Below, piece by piece: positions 52,102 to 62,021 of a stretch of 64,000 bases of DNA (position 1 is the stretch's first letter; the number at the start of each line of letters is the position of its first letter). This DNA is from Marinoscillum furvescens DSM 4134. GTDB lineage: Bacteria > Bacteroidota > Bacteroidia > Cytophagales > Cyclobacteriaceae. The DNA is taken from NCBI RefSeq assembly GCF_003386095.1, contig NZ_QREG01000001.1, forward strand, positions 248,001 through 312,000, given 5' to 3'. The notes under the pieces are model-generated. The model was not told the DNA's origin. It made no database searches and saw only the letters and a program-made list of their open reading frames with translations. A program made the position numbers and the translations under genes.

Positions 52102-52824
52102 ATGACCGTAGTTCCGTACAAAGATAAGCAGGGCAGCAAGAAACAGCAGGTTGCCTCCATGTTTGACAACATTAGTGGCAAATATGATTTCCTCAATCAC
52201 TTTTTAAGCCTGGGAATAGACATTCTATGGCGCAAAAAGGCCATCCGTCAGCTCAAGAAAGACCACCCCAAGCAGATTCTGGACATAGCTACTGGCACTG
52301 GAGACTTTGCCATAGAGGCTCTGGCCCTCAACCCTGACAAAGTCACAGGGGTAGATATCTCCGAAGGCATGCTGGCCGTGGGCCGTGAGAAGATGAAGCG
52401 AAAAGGAATGGATGATCGTATAGAGCTACTCTCTGGCGACTCAGAGGCACTGCAGTTTGAAGACAATAAATTCGACGCTGTGATCGTTTCTTTTGGCGTG
52501 AGAAACTTCGAAAATCTAGAAAAGGGTCTGGCGGACATGCAACGTGTCATTCGTCCGGGTGGAAAGGTCGTGATTCTGGAGTTTAGCAAACCGAAATCGT
52601 TCCCATTCAAGCAGTTATACAATTTTTATTTTAAATGGGTTTTGCCTAAAATAGGCAATACAATATCCAAGGATCAGGCTGCTTATACTTATCTACCCGA
52701 ATCTGTACGGCAGTTTCCAGATGGCGAGAGTTTCTTACAAATTTTAGAAAAGGTCGGTTTTAAAAACACTCAATGCAAACCACTCACCCTCGGAATAAGC
52801 TCTATTTATATAGGTACCAAATAA
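52102..52824 (+). CDS. menG: Demethylmenaquinone methyltransferase (MenG/UbiE)
   Basis: 240 residues from ATG 52102; the reading frame extends upstream to 51970 but those residues do not fit the family. [22 protein letters not shown] is the UbiE N-terminal signature, [16 protein letters not shown] the SAM-binding loop, [16 protein letters not shown] and VILEFSKP the later motifs. Role: final methylation in menaquinone biosynthesis, supplying the quinone for NDH-2-type respiration. Its end overlaps the PorT-like gene by 52 bases. Confidence 0.95.
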   Translation: MTVVPYKDKQGSKKQQVASMFDNISGKYDFLNHFLSLGIDILWRKKAIRQLKKDHPKQILDIATGTGDFAIEALALNPDKVTGVDISEGMLAVGREKMKRKGMDDRIELLSGDSEALQFEDNKFDAVIVSFGVRNFENLEKGLADMQRVIRPGGKVVILEFSKPKSFPFKQLYNFYFKWVLPKIGNTISKDQAAYTYLPESVRQFPDGESFLQILEKVGFKNTQCKPLTLGISSIYIGTK

Positions 52825-53552
52825 TCGTTTTCCTCCTCCTGACGGCCATGGCACTGCCCGGGCAGGCTCAAAATGACCCAAAGGAAAACCTGGGAGACTA
52901 TGATGCACAGTGGATCCACTACGGATTTCTGATGGGCATACACAACTCCCGCTACCGCATCCAGTACTCAGACGACTTTGCGAGGCCTGAAATGGACTCG
53001 CTCCACTCTGTGGTACCGGGACACCTGCCCGGCTGGAAGGTGGGTTTTGTAGTAGACATGAACCTACTCCAATACCTTAGCTTTAGGGTGCTACCCACCG
53101 TGGGGTTTTATGAGCAAGACCTGACGTACCGCTATACCGATGGTACCAGCCATAGAGAACTGAAAGACGCCACTCTGGTGGAGCTACCACTAATGCTCAA
53201 ATACAAATCTGCCCGAAGAGGCAATATCGCTATGTACGTCACTGGTGGCATAAGCCCGGCACTGGAGGCCTCAGGAAAGGGCGATGAACTAGACACCAGA
53301 GAACGACTGGAGCTACGCAACTGGAATGCCTCTATAGATGCTGGCGTAGGCTTTGACTTGTATTTTCCGCTATTTAAGTTTTCACCAGAGGTGCGCTATT
53401 CATGGGGATTGAGAAACATGCTCACCGATGATGTAAACAGCTATGACCAGCCGCTAAAAAAACTGACGTATCAGAACATTTCATTTTACATCACCTTTGA
53501 GGGAGGTCCCTCCTACCTAAAAAACAACCAACGCAAAAAGAAAAAGCGATGA
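52773..53552 (+). CDS. porT: PorT/SprT-type outer-membrane protein (type IX secretion)
   Basis: 259 residues. Signal peptide with hydrophobic run [17 protein letters not shown] after an unusually polar N-terminus. The mature protein is an outer-membrane eight-strand-like barrel: [76 protein letters not shown]. The menG-porT order is typical of Bacteroidota (sprT sits beside ubiE in flavobacteria, as I recall). Role: accessory of the T9SS/gliding machinery. It overlaps menG by 52 bases and ends 4 bases into the SDR gene. The basic tail ([10 protein letters not shown]) is normal. Confidence 0.8.
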   Translation: MQTTHPRNKLYLYRYQIIVFLLLTAMALPGQAQNDPKENLGDYDAQWIHYGFLMGIHNSRYRIQYSDDFARPEMDSLHSVVPGHLPGWKVGFVVDMNLLQYLSFRVLPTVGFYEQDLTYRYTDGTSHRELKDATLVELPLMLKYKSARRGNIAMYVTGGISPALEASGKGDELDTRERLELRNWNASIDAGVGFDLYFPLFKFSPEVRYSWGLRNMLTDDVNSYDQPLKKLTYQNISFYITFEGGPSYLKNNQRKKKKR

Positions 53553-54298
53553 GCAAGCCCATAGCACTCATTTCCGGAGCCACCAGTGGCATAGGAAAAG
53601 CCACAGCCAACCTGCTGGCCGCTCACTATCGGCTAATCATTTGTGGACGCAGAGCAGACAGGCTGCAAGAATTACAAAGCAACCTTCCTACTGATGTAAA
53701 AACGCTGAGCTTCGATGTACGGGATCAGGCTGCCGTTTTTGCTGCGATCGATGGACTACCCGAAGAATGGAAAGCAATAGACCTGCTCATCAACAATGCG
53801 GGGAATGCTCATGGGCTGAGTTTTATTCATGAAGGTGATATTGCAGATTGGGATGCTATGATCGACATCAATGTGAAAGGGTTGCTCTATGTAAGCAAAG
53901 CTGTACTCCCTCACATGATCGCTAATAAATCTGGCCACATCATCAACATAGGCTCCATAGCGGGCGTAGATGTGTACCCAAAAGGAAACGTGTACAACGC
54001 CTCCAAGCATGCGGTGGACGCTATCAGCAAAGGCATGCGCCAGGATTTGCACACACATGGCATCAAAGTATCTGAAGTAAAACCCGGACTGGTGAACACC
54101 GAATTTTCGGAGGTTCGTTTTAAGGGTGACAAAACCAAAGCAGACAAAGTATACGAAGGCTTCACACCACTGAGTGCGGAAGATATAGCGGACACCATCC
54201 GATATATTGCTTTGGCTCCAGCCCATGTAAATATCGCAGATGTGCTCATACTACCTACCGCTCAGGCTACATCCACCATGGTGCACAAGAAAGCCTGA
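53549..54298 (+). CDS. Short-chain dehydrogenase/reductase (YdfG-like)
   Basis: 249 residues. ALISGATSGIGKATANLLA (NAD(P) loop; Arg in CGRRADR suggests NADPH), DLLINNAGNAHG, GHIINIGSIAG, YNASKHAVDAISKGM (catalytic Tyr/Lys) and KPGLVNTEFSEVRF. Closest kind is YdfG, reducing 3-hydroxy acids/serine or malonic semialdehyde. Starts in an ATGA overlap with porT. Substrate not assigned. Confidence 0.92.
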   Translation: MSKPIALISGATSGIGKATANLLAAHYRLIICGRRADRLQELQSNLPTDVKTLSFDVRDQAAVFAAIDGLPEEWKAIDLLINNAGNAHGLSFIHEGDIADWDAMIDINVKGLLYVSKAVLPHMIANKSGHIINIGSIAGVDVYPKGNVYNASKHAVDAISKGMRQDLHTHGIKVSEVKPGLVNTEFSEVRFKGDKTKADKVYEGFTPLSAEDIADTIRYIALAPAHVNIADVLILPTAQATSTMVHKKA

Positions 54299-54306
54299 CT
54301 CTGTGC

Positions 54307-54336
54307 TTGTCAATGCCGCAGGTATCGTTAGGTTTG
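54307..54336 (+). promoter_or_regulatory. Promoter of the saccharopine dehydrogenase-like gene
   Basis: TTG (54307-54309), 19 bases, TAGGTTTG (54329-54336), an exact match; predicted start near 54342, 30 bases before the ATG. Confidence 0.6.
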
Positions 54337-54371
54337 TAGAAACAACATTACCCTAACCCACTCAACTTTGT

Positions 54372-55709
54372 ATGAAACAAATACTTGTGCTAGGAGCTGG
54401 CAGGTCTTCTACTGCCTTGATTTCCTACTTACTCGAAAACGCCACCAATGAGCATTGGTCTGTAACCATCGGCGAAAAGGACTTGCAGCTCGCCCAGCAA
54501 AAATTCCCCGAAGCAGCTTGTGTAGCGTTTGACATTTACAATACTGAATCTAGCACCACACAAATCAAAAAAATGGACCTGGTCATCAGCATGCTACCTG
54601 CAAGCTTACATGTGCATGTAGCCAAAATCTGTGCCCAGGAAGGCAAACACTTACTTACGGCATCTTACCTGGCCGATGATATCAAAACCCTCAGCGGGGA
54701 ATTTGAAAAGCGAGGAGCGGCTTGTATCATGGAGCTGGGGCTAGACCCAGGCATCGATCACATGTCCGCCATGCAGGTGCTGGACCGCATTAAAAGCGAA
54801 GGTCATGAGCTCGTTGGATTTGAGACCTTTACAGGCGGACTTTTAGCCGAAGACACCCATCAGTCCAATCCCTGGCAATACAAGTTTACCTGGAATCCGC
54901 GAAACATCGTAATGGCCGGAACGGGCACGGTAAAATTCATCCAGGAAGGCAGGTATAAATACATTCCCTATCATCGGTTGTTTGACCGCACAGAGGTAAT
55001 CTATATTCCCGGGCATGGGTATTTTGAAGGCTATGCCAACAGAGACTCATTAAAATATCAGGACCTCTATGGCTTGCGCGGCATTCGCACGCTCTATCGT
55101 GGCACGCTTAGAAGGCCGGGATTTTGCAAAGCCTGGAACATCTTCGTACAGCTAGGCGCCACTGATGACTCTTATGAAATGGAAAATGTGAGCCAGCTCA
55201 CCCATCGCCAGTTCATCAATTCTTTTTTGCGATATAACCCTCACGACTCTGTAGAGCTCAAGCTGGCTCATTATGTAAACATCGGCATGGAGTCTGAGGA
55301 GATGTATAAGCTGCAATGGCTCGGCTTGTTTACCGATGAGCCCGTGGGGCTCTCAAAAGGCACTCCTGCCCAAATCCTTGAGCATATTCTCAAGAAAAAA
55401 TGGTCGCTTGATCCCTCAGACCGGGACATGATCGTGATGTGGCACAAGTTTAACTACCTGGAAAACGGTGAACCTCGCGAAATTCAGTCCAACATGATCG
55501 CAGTAGGAGATGACAGTGTAAACACCGCTATGGCGAAAACAGTAGGGTTGCCGCTGGGCATTGCCGCCAAACTACTACTTCAAGGCAAAATCAACCTCAG
55601 TGGTGTGCACATACCTACCAAAAAGGAATTGTACGAACCCATCCTTGCCGAGTTGGATGCTATGGGTTTTGAGTTTTCTGAGCGAAAAATGGAGGAATCG
55701 ATTCAGTAG
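54372..55709 (+). CDS. Saccharopine dehydrogenase-like protein (LYS9 type)
   Basis: 445 residues. ILVLGAGRSSTALISYLL is the N-terminal NAD(P) loop; LVISMLPASLHVHVAKICA and MELGLDPGIDHMSAMQVLD are the conserved middle, then FETFTGGLLAEDTHQSNPWQYKFTWNP, the saccharopine dehydrogenase C-terminal region. Family role: interconverts saccharopine and alpha-aminoadipate semialdehyde/glutamate in lysine degradation or synthesis. No partner lysine-ketoglutarate reductase domain is fused here. Single-gene transcript with its own promoter. Confidence 0.88.
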   Translation: MKQILVLGAGRSSTALISYLLENATNEHWSVTIGEKDLQLAQQKFPEAACVAFDIYNTESSTTQIKKMDLVISMLPASLHVHVAKICAQEGKHLLTASYLADDIKTLSGEFEKRGAACIMELGLDPGIDHMSAMQVLDRIKSEGHELVGFETFTGGLLAEDTHQSNPWQYKFTWNPRNIVMAGTGTVKFIQEGRYKYIPYHRLFDRTEVIYIPGHGYFEGYANRDSLKYQDLYGLRGIRTLYRGTLRRPGFCKAWNIFVQLGATDDSYEMENVSQLTHRQFINSFLRYNPHDSVELKLAHYVNIGMESEEMYKLQWLGLFTDEPVGLSKGTPAQILEHILKKKWSLDPSDRDMIVMWHKFNYLENGEPREIQSNMIAVGDDSVNTAMAKTVGLPLGIAAKLLLQGKINLSGVHIPTKKELYEPILAELDAMGFEFSERKMEESIQ

Positions 55710-55751
55710 GAATGCTGTGGTAGCGTGTCTGGAATAAACAGCACGCTCCAT

Positions 55752-56465
55752 TTATAAATGCAAATAATAATCCTTTAGCAGGGCTACAAAGTCCATGGTA
55801 TATCCACCAGTGGGAGATTTGATGTGCAAGGCCGCCTGGTGCATCGGGCGGTTGGCTTTGGAAAGACCAACAATAGTTCGCAGTTTTTTAGAGCCGGGAC
55901 TATTGTAAATATCCAGTCTGGCGCACACGAAAAACCCCTGCTGCACGGCCAGCTCAGCAAAGCGCAATGCTTCGCGCTCTGGATAAAGTACAAAAGCCGT
56001 ACCTGTACTGGACAGCAGCCGGCTGATGGCGGTAAGTAGGTCCGTTTGACTTAAAGAGCTATCATGTCGGGCGAGGTTGATAGCCTCCTGCGGTGAGCGC
56101 AGAGAGTCGTTAAAAAATGGTGGGTTAGAGATGATTAGCTCAAAAGCATCTGCAAAAACCTGATCCTGAACAGGACCTTCGTGTAATACCAATCGATCGT
56201 TCCATGGACTGGCCTCAAAATTTTGACGAGCCTGCTCTGCAGCTGTCGCATCCAGTTCTACAGCATGCACTTCCACATCTGGCAGTTTCTGGGCCACCAT
56301 GAGGCTGAGCAGCCCCGTACCTGCGCCTATGTCTAGCACATTGCCACTGCCCACCGCTACCTTACTAACCCACGCTCCGAGGACACACCCTTCGGTAGTA
56401 ACCTTCATAGCTGTACCCCCCTGCTCTATCCTAAACTGTTTGAACTGAAAATAAGAATTTGGCAT
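55752..56465 (-). CDS. tRNA1(Val) adenine-37 N6-methyltransferase-like protein
   Basis: 237 residues. FRIEQGGTAMKVTTEGCVLGAWV is the TrmN6/YfiC-type N-terminus; VLDIGAGTGLLSLMVAQKL the SAM loop; LIISNPPFFNDSLRSP the NPPF catalytic motif of N6-adenine methyltransferases; a short C-terminal region follows. Target: A37 of tRNA1(Val) by similarity. Convergent with the saccharopine dehydrogenase-like gene after 42 bp. Confidence 0.88.
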   Translation of the reverse strand: MPNSYFQFKQFRIEQGGTAMKVTTEGCVLGAWVSKVAVGSGNVLDIGAGTGLLSLMVAQKLPDVEVHAVELDATAAEQARQNFEASPWNDRLVLHEGPVQDQVFADAFELIISNPPFFNDSLRSPQEAINLARHDSSLSQTDLLTAISRLLSSTGTAFVLYPEREALRFAELAVQQGFFVCARLDIYNSPGSKKLRTIVGLSKANRPMHQAALHIKSPTGGYTMDFVALLKDYYLHL

Positions 56466-56704
56466 GGTCAGACATCTGCTTTTACAATGGCAAAGCTAGA
56501 ATAGCCAGACGGAAATCAAAGGCACAAGTCAAACACCACAAAAATCTAGGTGTTTACCACAAAAATTAGACTCACTTCCTTCCTTTATACATTTTTACTC
56601 TTTGGACTTTCGGTTCCAAACCAATGTCAAACAGTCTGTCGAAGCAAGTGCATTCACTATTGGTTGAACCTATTGCTTTGACCATCAAATCACCGCTAAC
56701 TATG

Positions 56705-56733
56705 GCCAGCCGAATTTTCGGCTGGCTTCTTTT
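56705..56733 (+). terminator. Strong hairpin directly upstream of the propeller histidine kinase
   Basis: GCCAGCCGAA pairs with TTCGGCTGGC around TT, then TTCTTTT. It lies only 12 bases before the ATG at 56746. As a terminator it could end a transcript from within 56466-56704, where I see no other gene, or act as an attenuator in the kinase leader. Nothing else is recognisable in that gap. Confidence 0.6.
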
Positions 56734-56745
56734 AAGTCACTCGCT

Positions 56746-59700
56746 ATGATCCGCCTATTTACCGCACCCGTTTTCCTGTTTTTTTGTGTTCTGCTGTTTG
56801 GGCAAAATCCAAAGCTGACAATCAATCAAACAGGTGTCCCTCCCATCCACAACTTCAAAGGTGTGGACTATGGTGGATTTGATCAGGTGTGGGACATAGC
56901 CCAAGACGACCGTGGCCTCATTTACCTGGCCGCTTCTTATGGCATTCACGAGTACGATGGAGAAACCTGGCGCACCCTTTTCAGAGACAGAAAGTATATC
57001 CCGAGAAGGTTTAAAAAGAACAACCAAGGCAGAATATATGTCTCTGGTGTAAACGTAGCAGGGTATTTGGCACCTGACAGCTCTGGCCATATGGCATACC
57101 ATGCGTTTCAAGACCTACTTCCCAAAGACACCAATATTGGCGCCATGAACACCATCGAAATAATAGGTACTAAGGTGTACTTCTTTGGCATCACAGAGAT
57201 CTACAGCTATGATGAAGTCCGCAACGAACTGACCATCCTCAAGGAAGATGGCAGAAACTTCACGAGCTTTACGCTAAACGAACAACCGTATTTTTTTCAG
57301 GAAAATAAAGGTCTTTGTACGATAGTAGATGAACAAATACAGCTTGCACCTCACCGCGCACCGTTTGAAAAAATACGAATGGCTGATTTTGTAAAAATGC
57401 CTGACAGCACAATCATAGGAGTAAATGCCAGTAGTCATGAGCTGATTCTCTACCAATCTGACACTTCTTACACAATCCCATACGGTGGAGATCCATTTTT
57501 TAAAGACAAGCTACCGTACCGCATCACCCGTCTGAGCAAAGATTATTTTGCTATCAACTATCTAACAGGAGGCGTACGTATAGTTGACAATGACTGGAAC
57601 ACCATCTTGCACCTCAACGAGCAAAATGGCCTCTGTGAAGGTACTTTTCAGTCCTTTTTGGATGCAGAAAACAACCTGTGGGTAGGTTCTAACATGGGTT
57701 GTTTTGTCATTGACCTGGAGTCTTCAATTACGTATTACAACGCACAACACAATGTTTCTGGCTATGTGGTCTCAGCGGCAGAAGATGAAAACTACCTCTA
57801 TTTTGGTTCTACCACAGGTATCCACAGATGTTTGAGACCTGAGAGGTCATCCCTAAAAAATGCGTCCGATATTAAGTTTGAAAAAATAGCAGGCTCTGAC
57901 ATTTATGTGGACGACATGGTACCGGGGGGCTCCACTATTCTGGCTCGAGGCTATCAGTCTATTGGGCAGGTCATCGACAATCAATATGAGATTTTATATA
58001 CCGGGAGAGTGGGAGCAAGCCTTTTTCTTACGCTAGACAGTGGCAAAGTGGCCATAACCACCGGTAATGCTGGCGAAAGTCTGGAAGTATTTCGTGATAC
58101 GGGCAAAAGCTGGAAACATACCAACACCCTGAAGCATGATGACTTGCCCATTCAGACTTTTGACTTGCAATACAACACCCAAAACGATAGGATTTGGGCT
58201 ATTGGGCACCACTCACTCTATAGCTTTCAGCTATCACCAGCCTATGATAGCATCTATGACATCAGAATTCACGGAACCCAAGATGGCCTCCCTACAGATG
58301 ATATTGAGTTTTTAGAGGTTGTCGCGAGCCTTGTTTACCATCATCCAAGTGGCACTTTTTATGAATATCAGCCTTCATCGAAGCAGTTTCAGCCGTATGC
58401 CACCCTTCCAGCAGAAATCAAAAAAACCAGCGACCCTAGAAGTCATCGACTAGCTTATGGAATAATCAAATACTACAGTCCAAATAAAGACTTCATCACC
58501 TATGACGTCACCAATAAAAAAGTTCTATCTATCCAAAAAATGGGTCAGGTATTGCCTGCAGAGAGTGTGCCGCTTCATGCCACTGCCGCTGGTGAACTCA
58601 TCATTGGGGCTTCAGAAAGCATAGGGATAATAGCTCCTGAGCAACAAAACCATACTGCCATTCGGTTTCCTGCCACCATCCGGAGAATCACCCTTACGGC
58701 GGGCACAGACAGTGTAGTATTTAGTGGCATGCACCAAACATCTTCTGGCAATTGGGGCTTCGAGCAGGAGGCGGACCTTATGCTAAACCCGCACCAAAAC
58801 AACCTAAGAATTCAATATGCGTGCCCTTATTACAAAAACCCGGCAAAACGCTCCTACAGCACCCAACTGCTGGGATTTGACAGTGACTGGTCCGAATGGA
58901 CACAAAAAACCGAAAAGGAATACACCAACCTTCCGGCCGGGAGTTATTCATTTTTGGTGAAAGCAAAAAATGGCTTTGGTGAAGAAAGCAAAGTAGGCAG
59001 GTACAATTTCACCATCACTCCCCCCTGGCACCAAACAGCCTGGGCTTATGGGTTTTACACGTTGCTTTTTGGTGGATTTATCTACGGCCTGATTCACCTC
59101 AATGGCCGCAGGCTCAAGGCTGAAAATGTAAGACTAGAAGGCATTATTTCTGAGCGTACCTCCGAAATACTGGAACAAAAAACCACCATAGAAAAAGCCT
59201 TGCAGGAGCGTGAATCGCTCCTGAAAGAGATTCACCACCGGGTAAAAAACAACCTCCAGATCATCGCCAGCCTCCTCTACCTTCAGTCTGGGATATTTGA
59301 AAATGCGGACTTCAAGAAAGTACTGGAAGAGGGACAAGGGCGAGTGAGATCTATGGCACTCATCCACCAAAAGCTCTACGAAAACGAAGACCTCAAAAGC
59401 ATCCCCTTTGGCGAGTACCTCGACCAACTATTAGGAGAAATCAAAGCTTCTTTTGGAGCTCAGGCTAGCAATATAGAAGTGGAAGTGGAATCCGAAAACA
59501 TTTATTTTGATGTGGAAATGGCCGTACCTCTGGGGCTGATCGTCAATGAGCTTGCCACCAACGCCTTCAAATATGCATTTCACGAGCACGAACAGGGCAG
59601 GTTTAGCATCTCGCTCCAGCGAAAAAGTGCTGACAAATTTGTCTTGCAAATAAGCGATAATGGCCGTGGGCTTCCCGAGGAGATTGATATCAGAAAAACC

Positions 59701-59808
59701 AAATCACTAGGTCTGCGCCTGGTCAAAATGCTCAGCACACAATTGGAAGGGGATTTTAAGATCGAATCTAAAGCAGGTACGCACTTCGAACTCGAATTTG
59801 CAGCCTAA
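56746..59808 (+). CDS. Two-component beta-propeller sensor histidine kinase (HisKA_2 type)
   Basis: 1020 residues. Signal peptide (PVFLFFCVLLFGQ), then about 700 residues of beta-propeller (two-component-regulator-like repeats, e.g. DRGLIYLAASYGIHEYDGETW) and a Y_Y_Y-like domain (GSYSFLVKAKNGFGEESK). A membrane helix lies at about 767-787 and a short coiled region at about 795-820. The kinase module follows: phospho-acceptor His829 in LLKEIHHRVKNNLQIIASLL, N-box LGLIVNELATNAFKYAF and G-box ISDNGRGLPEEI. Family knowledge: periplasmic propeller senses a ligand, often a polysaccharide fragment. The kinase module is nearly the same as that of the gene at 60006. Confidence 0.88.
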   Translation: MIRLFTAPVFLFFCVLLFGQNPKLTINQTGVPPIHNFKGVDYGGFDQVWDIAQDDRGLIYLAASYGIHEYDGETWRTLFRDRKYIPRRFKKNNQGRIYVSGVNVAGYLAPDSSGHMAYHAFQDLLPKDTNIGAMNTIEIIGTKVYFFGITEIYSYDEVRNELTILKEDGRNFTSFTLNEQPYFFQENKGLCTIVDEQIQLAPHRAPFEKIRMADFVKMPDSTIIGVNASSHELILYQSDTSYTIPYGGDPFFKDKLPYRITRLSKDYFAINYLTGGVRIVDNDWNTILHLNEQNGLCEGTFQSFLDAENNLWVGSNMGCFVIDLESSITYYNAQHNVSGYVVSAAEDENYLYFGSTTGIHRCLRPERSSLKNASDIKFEKIAGSDIYVDDMVPGGSTILARGYQSIGQVIDNQYEILYTGRVGASLFLTLDSGKVAITTGNAGESLEVFRDTGKSWKHTNTLKHDDLPIQTFDLQYNTQNDRIWAIGHHSLYSFQLSPAYDSIYDIRIHGTQDGLPTDDIEFLEVVASLVYHHPSGTFYEYQPSSKQFQPYATLPAEIKKTSDPRSHRLAYGIIKYYSPNKDFITYDVTNKKVLSIQKMGQVLPAESVPLHATAAGELIIGASESIGIIAPEQQNHTAIRFPATIRRITLTAGTDSVVFSGMHQTSSGNWGFEQEADLMLNPHQNNLRIQYACPYYKNPAKRSYSTQLLGFDSDWSEWTQKTEKEYTNLPAGSYSFLVKAKNGFGEESKVGRYNFTITPPWHQTAWAYGFYTLLFGGFIYGLIHLNGRRLKAENVRLEGIISERTSEILEQKTTIEKALQERESLLKEIHHRVKNNLQIIASLLYLQSGIFENADFKKVLEEGQGRVRSMALIHQKLYENEDLKSIPFGEYLDQLLGEIKASFGAQASNIEVEVESENIYFDVEMAVPLGLIVNELATNAFKYAFHEHEQGRFSISLQRKSADKFVLQISDNGRGLPEEIDIRKTKSLGLRLVKMLSTQLEGDFKIESKAGTHFELEFAA

Positions 59809-60005
59809 CATTCATTTACCCCAAGAAGCACGCTCTTCACTTTTACGGAAACCTCCACCATGAACAATCGGCCACTATTTACCAGAGTGCAACATAGCAT
59901 AAACCGGCACTATACGGCGCTCTGGAAAAACTACTGCTTCATCGAAAATCATTGAGTTCTTTTGTAATGATCGTTGTAGTTTAGCGTACCACCAACTAAG
60001 CTAGA

Positions 60006-61880
60006 ATGTACAAGTACCTATCCATATTGGCTTTTGCCGCCTGTATGGCCTGCGAACCTACCATTCCACCTCATCAAAACAAGCAGGTAGAAGTAGATTC
60101 TCTTAACCAGTTTATTCTCAATTACTTTGAGGACAATTTCGGCTATGACCGAGGTGTTTTTCTACAAATAAAAAGCACTGCCGAACAGCTCATCAATGAA
60201 GGCTATCAGTCAGCAGAACTGCCTCATCTGGTAAGTTCCGGCCTATTGGCATTTATGAATGTACATCAAATAGAAGCCATTGAGCTCTATCTGGAGGCAC
60301 TGGCAGTAGCCGAAAAGTATGACCATACCCTTTACATTGGCACGTTGCATCAGGAGATCGCCAAAATACACTTTGGCATGCGCAGCTTTGAAAAAGCCCT
60401 AAACTACGAAACAGAAGCTTCCAAAATTTGGGAGGAATTAGGCCTATCTAAGCGTACTGGCCACAGCCTAAACTACCAGGGCATGATGTACAACGAATTA
60501 GGGGACACCGAACGTGCCATTAGACACTACACTCGCGCACTACGGATCTTCGAATCCATCAATGACCCCTCCAGCATCCTCCCGACCCTGGACCAAATAG
60601 CCAAAGCACACCTAAAAGCTAACCGACCCGACAGCAGCATTTATTTTTTCCAACGTGCCTATGAGCATTCGCTACAGCTACCAGAGTTTTGGCAAATGAA
60701 AGCCCTACAGGGACTCGGGCAGGGATACATGCGCACCAACAACAATGAAGAAGCTAAAAAATATTTAACGCAGGGACTAGCCATAGCTGAACGGCTGAAT
60801 GACGTAGAAGCGGCTTTTTTCCTCATGGATCTGGGCAAGATCCTGGCCGAAGAAAACAAAAATGACGAAGCCCTTCCCTATCTGGAAGCGTCGCTACGCA
60901 CCTTCGACACACACCAGATCACTCATTACCAGAGCTATTTGCATGAATTACTTGCCCCCATCTATGAAGCCAAGGGGGATTTTGTGGCCGCCTATCAAAG
61001 CCTCAAAAAGTTTATCCCGCTCAATGACTCCATAGCAGCGAAAAATAACAAAGAGCACATGGCCCGGCTCACAGCAGAGTACGAATCAGAAAAAAAAGAC
61101 ATCCGCATCGATCTGCAGGAAACTGAGATCAAGTCTCAAAACCAAATTCAATATGCACTGCTTGGCGGGCTGGGGGCTTTGCTTTGCATCACTGGGCTCA
61201 TTACAAAATACTACCTCGAAAAACGAGAATCCAACCAAAAAATCGAACAGCAAAACGCGATCATTTCCAAATCTCTGGAAGAGCGCGAGTCGCTGCTCAA
61301 AGAGATCCACCATCGCGTAAAAAACAACCTGCAGATCATCGCCAGTCTGCTATACCTGCAGTCAGGTAAGTTTGAAAACGAAGATTTTAAGAAAGTACTG
61401 GAAGATGGCCAGGGACGTGTACGATCTATGGCACTAATTCACCAAAAACTGTACGAAAATGAAGACCTCAAGAGCATTCCCTTTGGTGAATACCTCAATG
61501 AACTGCTCACGGAAATCAAACATTCGTTTGGATCCGATGGAGACAAGGTAAACTTACAGGTAGAGGCAGAGGACATTCACTTTGATGTGGAAGTGGCGGT
61601 GCCGCTCGGCCTCATCGTCAATGAGCTGGCCACCAACGCCTTTAAATATGCCTTTGCAGACAAAGATTCGGGCGTATTTTCGATTTCCCTGAAAAAGCAG
61701 GGAGAGGAGTTTGTACTGCGCATAGCAGATAATGGCAAAGGACTTCCTGAAGAAATAGATATTCGAAAAACACGCTCACTGGGGCTGCGCCTCGTCAATA
61801 TGCTGAGCAATCAATTGGAAGGCTCCTTCGAGATCCATGCCAAAAAAGGCACCGAGTTTAAGCTAAATTTTGCCGCATGA
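60006..61880 (+). CDS. TPR-containing sensor histidine kinase (HisKA_2 type)
   Basis: 624 residues. A signal with Cys-rich end (LSILAFAACMAC; possible lipobox), then about 330 residues of TPR repeats (GHSLNYQGMMYNELGDTERA, ALQGLGQGYMRTNNNEEAKK), so the TPR part is periplasmic. A membrane helix lies at about 382-402. The kinase module has His434 in LLKEIHHRVKNNLQIIASLL, N-box LGLIVNELATNAFKYAF and G-box ADNGKGLPEEI. It shares long identical peptide runs with the kinase at 56746, including the segment YENEDLKSIPFGEYL. The two genes differ only in their sensor part. The LytTR regulator follows 141 bp downstream. Confidence 0.88.
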   Translation: MYKYLSILAFAACMACEPTIPPHQNKQVEVDSLNQFILNYFEDNFGYDRGVFLQIKSTAEQLINEGYQSAELPHLVSSGLLAFMNVHQIEAIELYLEALAVAEKYDHTLYIGTLHQEIAKIHFGMRSFEKALNYETEASKIWEELGLSKRTGHSLNYQGMMYNELGDTERAIRHYTRALRIFESINDPSSILPTLDQIAKAHLKANRPDSSIYFFQRAYEHSLQLPEFWQMKALQGLGQGYMRTNNNEEAKKYLTQGLAIAERLNDVEAAFFLMDLGKILAEENKNDEALPYLEASLRTFDTHQITHYQSYLHELLAPIYEAKGDFVAAYQSLKKFIPLNDSIAAKNNKEHMARLTAEYESEKKDIRIDLQETEIKSQNQIQYALLGGLGALLCITGLITKYYLEKRESNQKIEQQNAIISKSLEERESLLKEIHHRVKNNLQIIASLLYLQSGKFENEDFKKVLEDGQGRVRSMALIHQKLYENEDLKSIPFGEYLNELLTEIKHSFGSDGDKVNLQVEAEDIHFDVEVAVPLGLIVNELATNAFKYAFADKDSGVFSISLKKQGEEFVLRIADNGKGLPEEIDIRKTRSLGLRLVNMLSNQLEGSFEIHAKKGTEFKLNFAA

Positions 61881-62021
61881 TGCTGTTCACCCCAGATACT
61901 CTGGCATTCGCCACAATAATTCTGATTTTAAATAGTCAGTCACAATATTTGTCTAAAGGCAGAATGGGGCTGGCTGGGCAAGGCCTGGCTGGCCATTTAC
62001 CTACTCAAAACAGGTCGTAAT

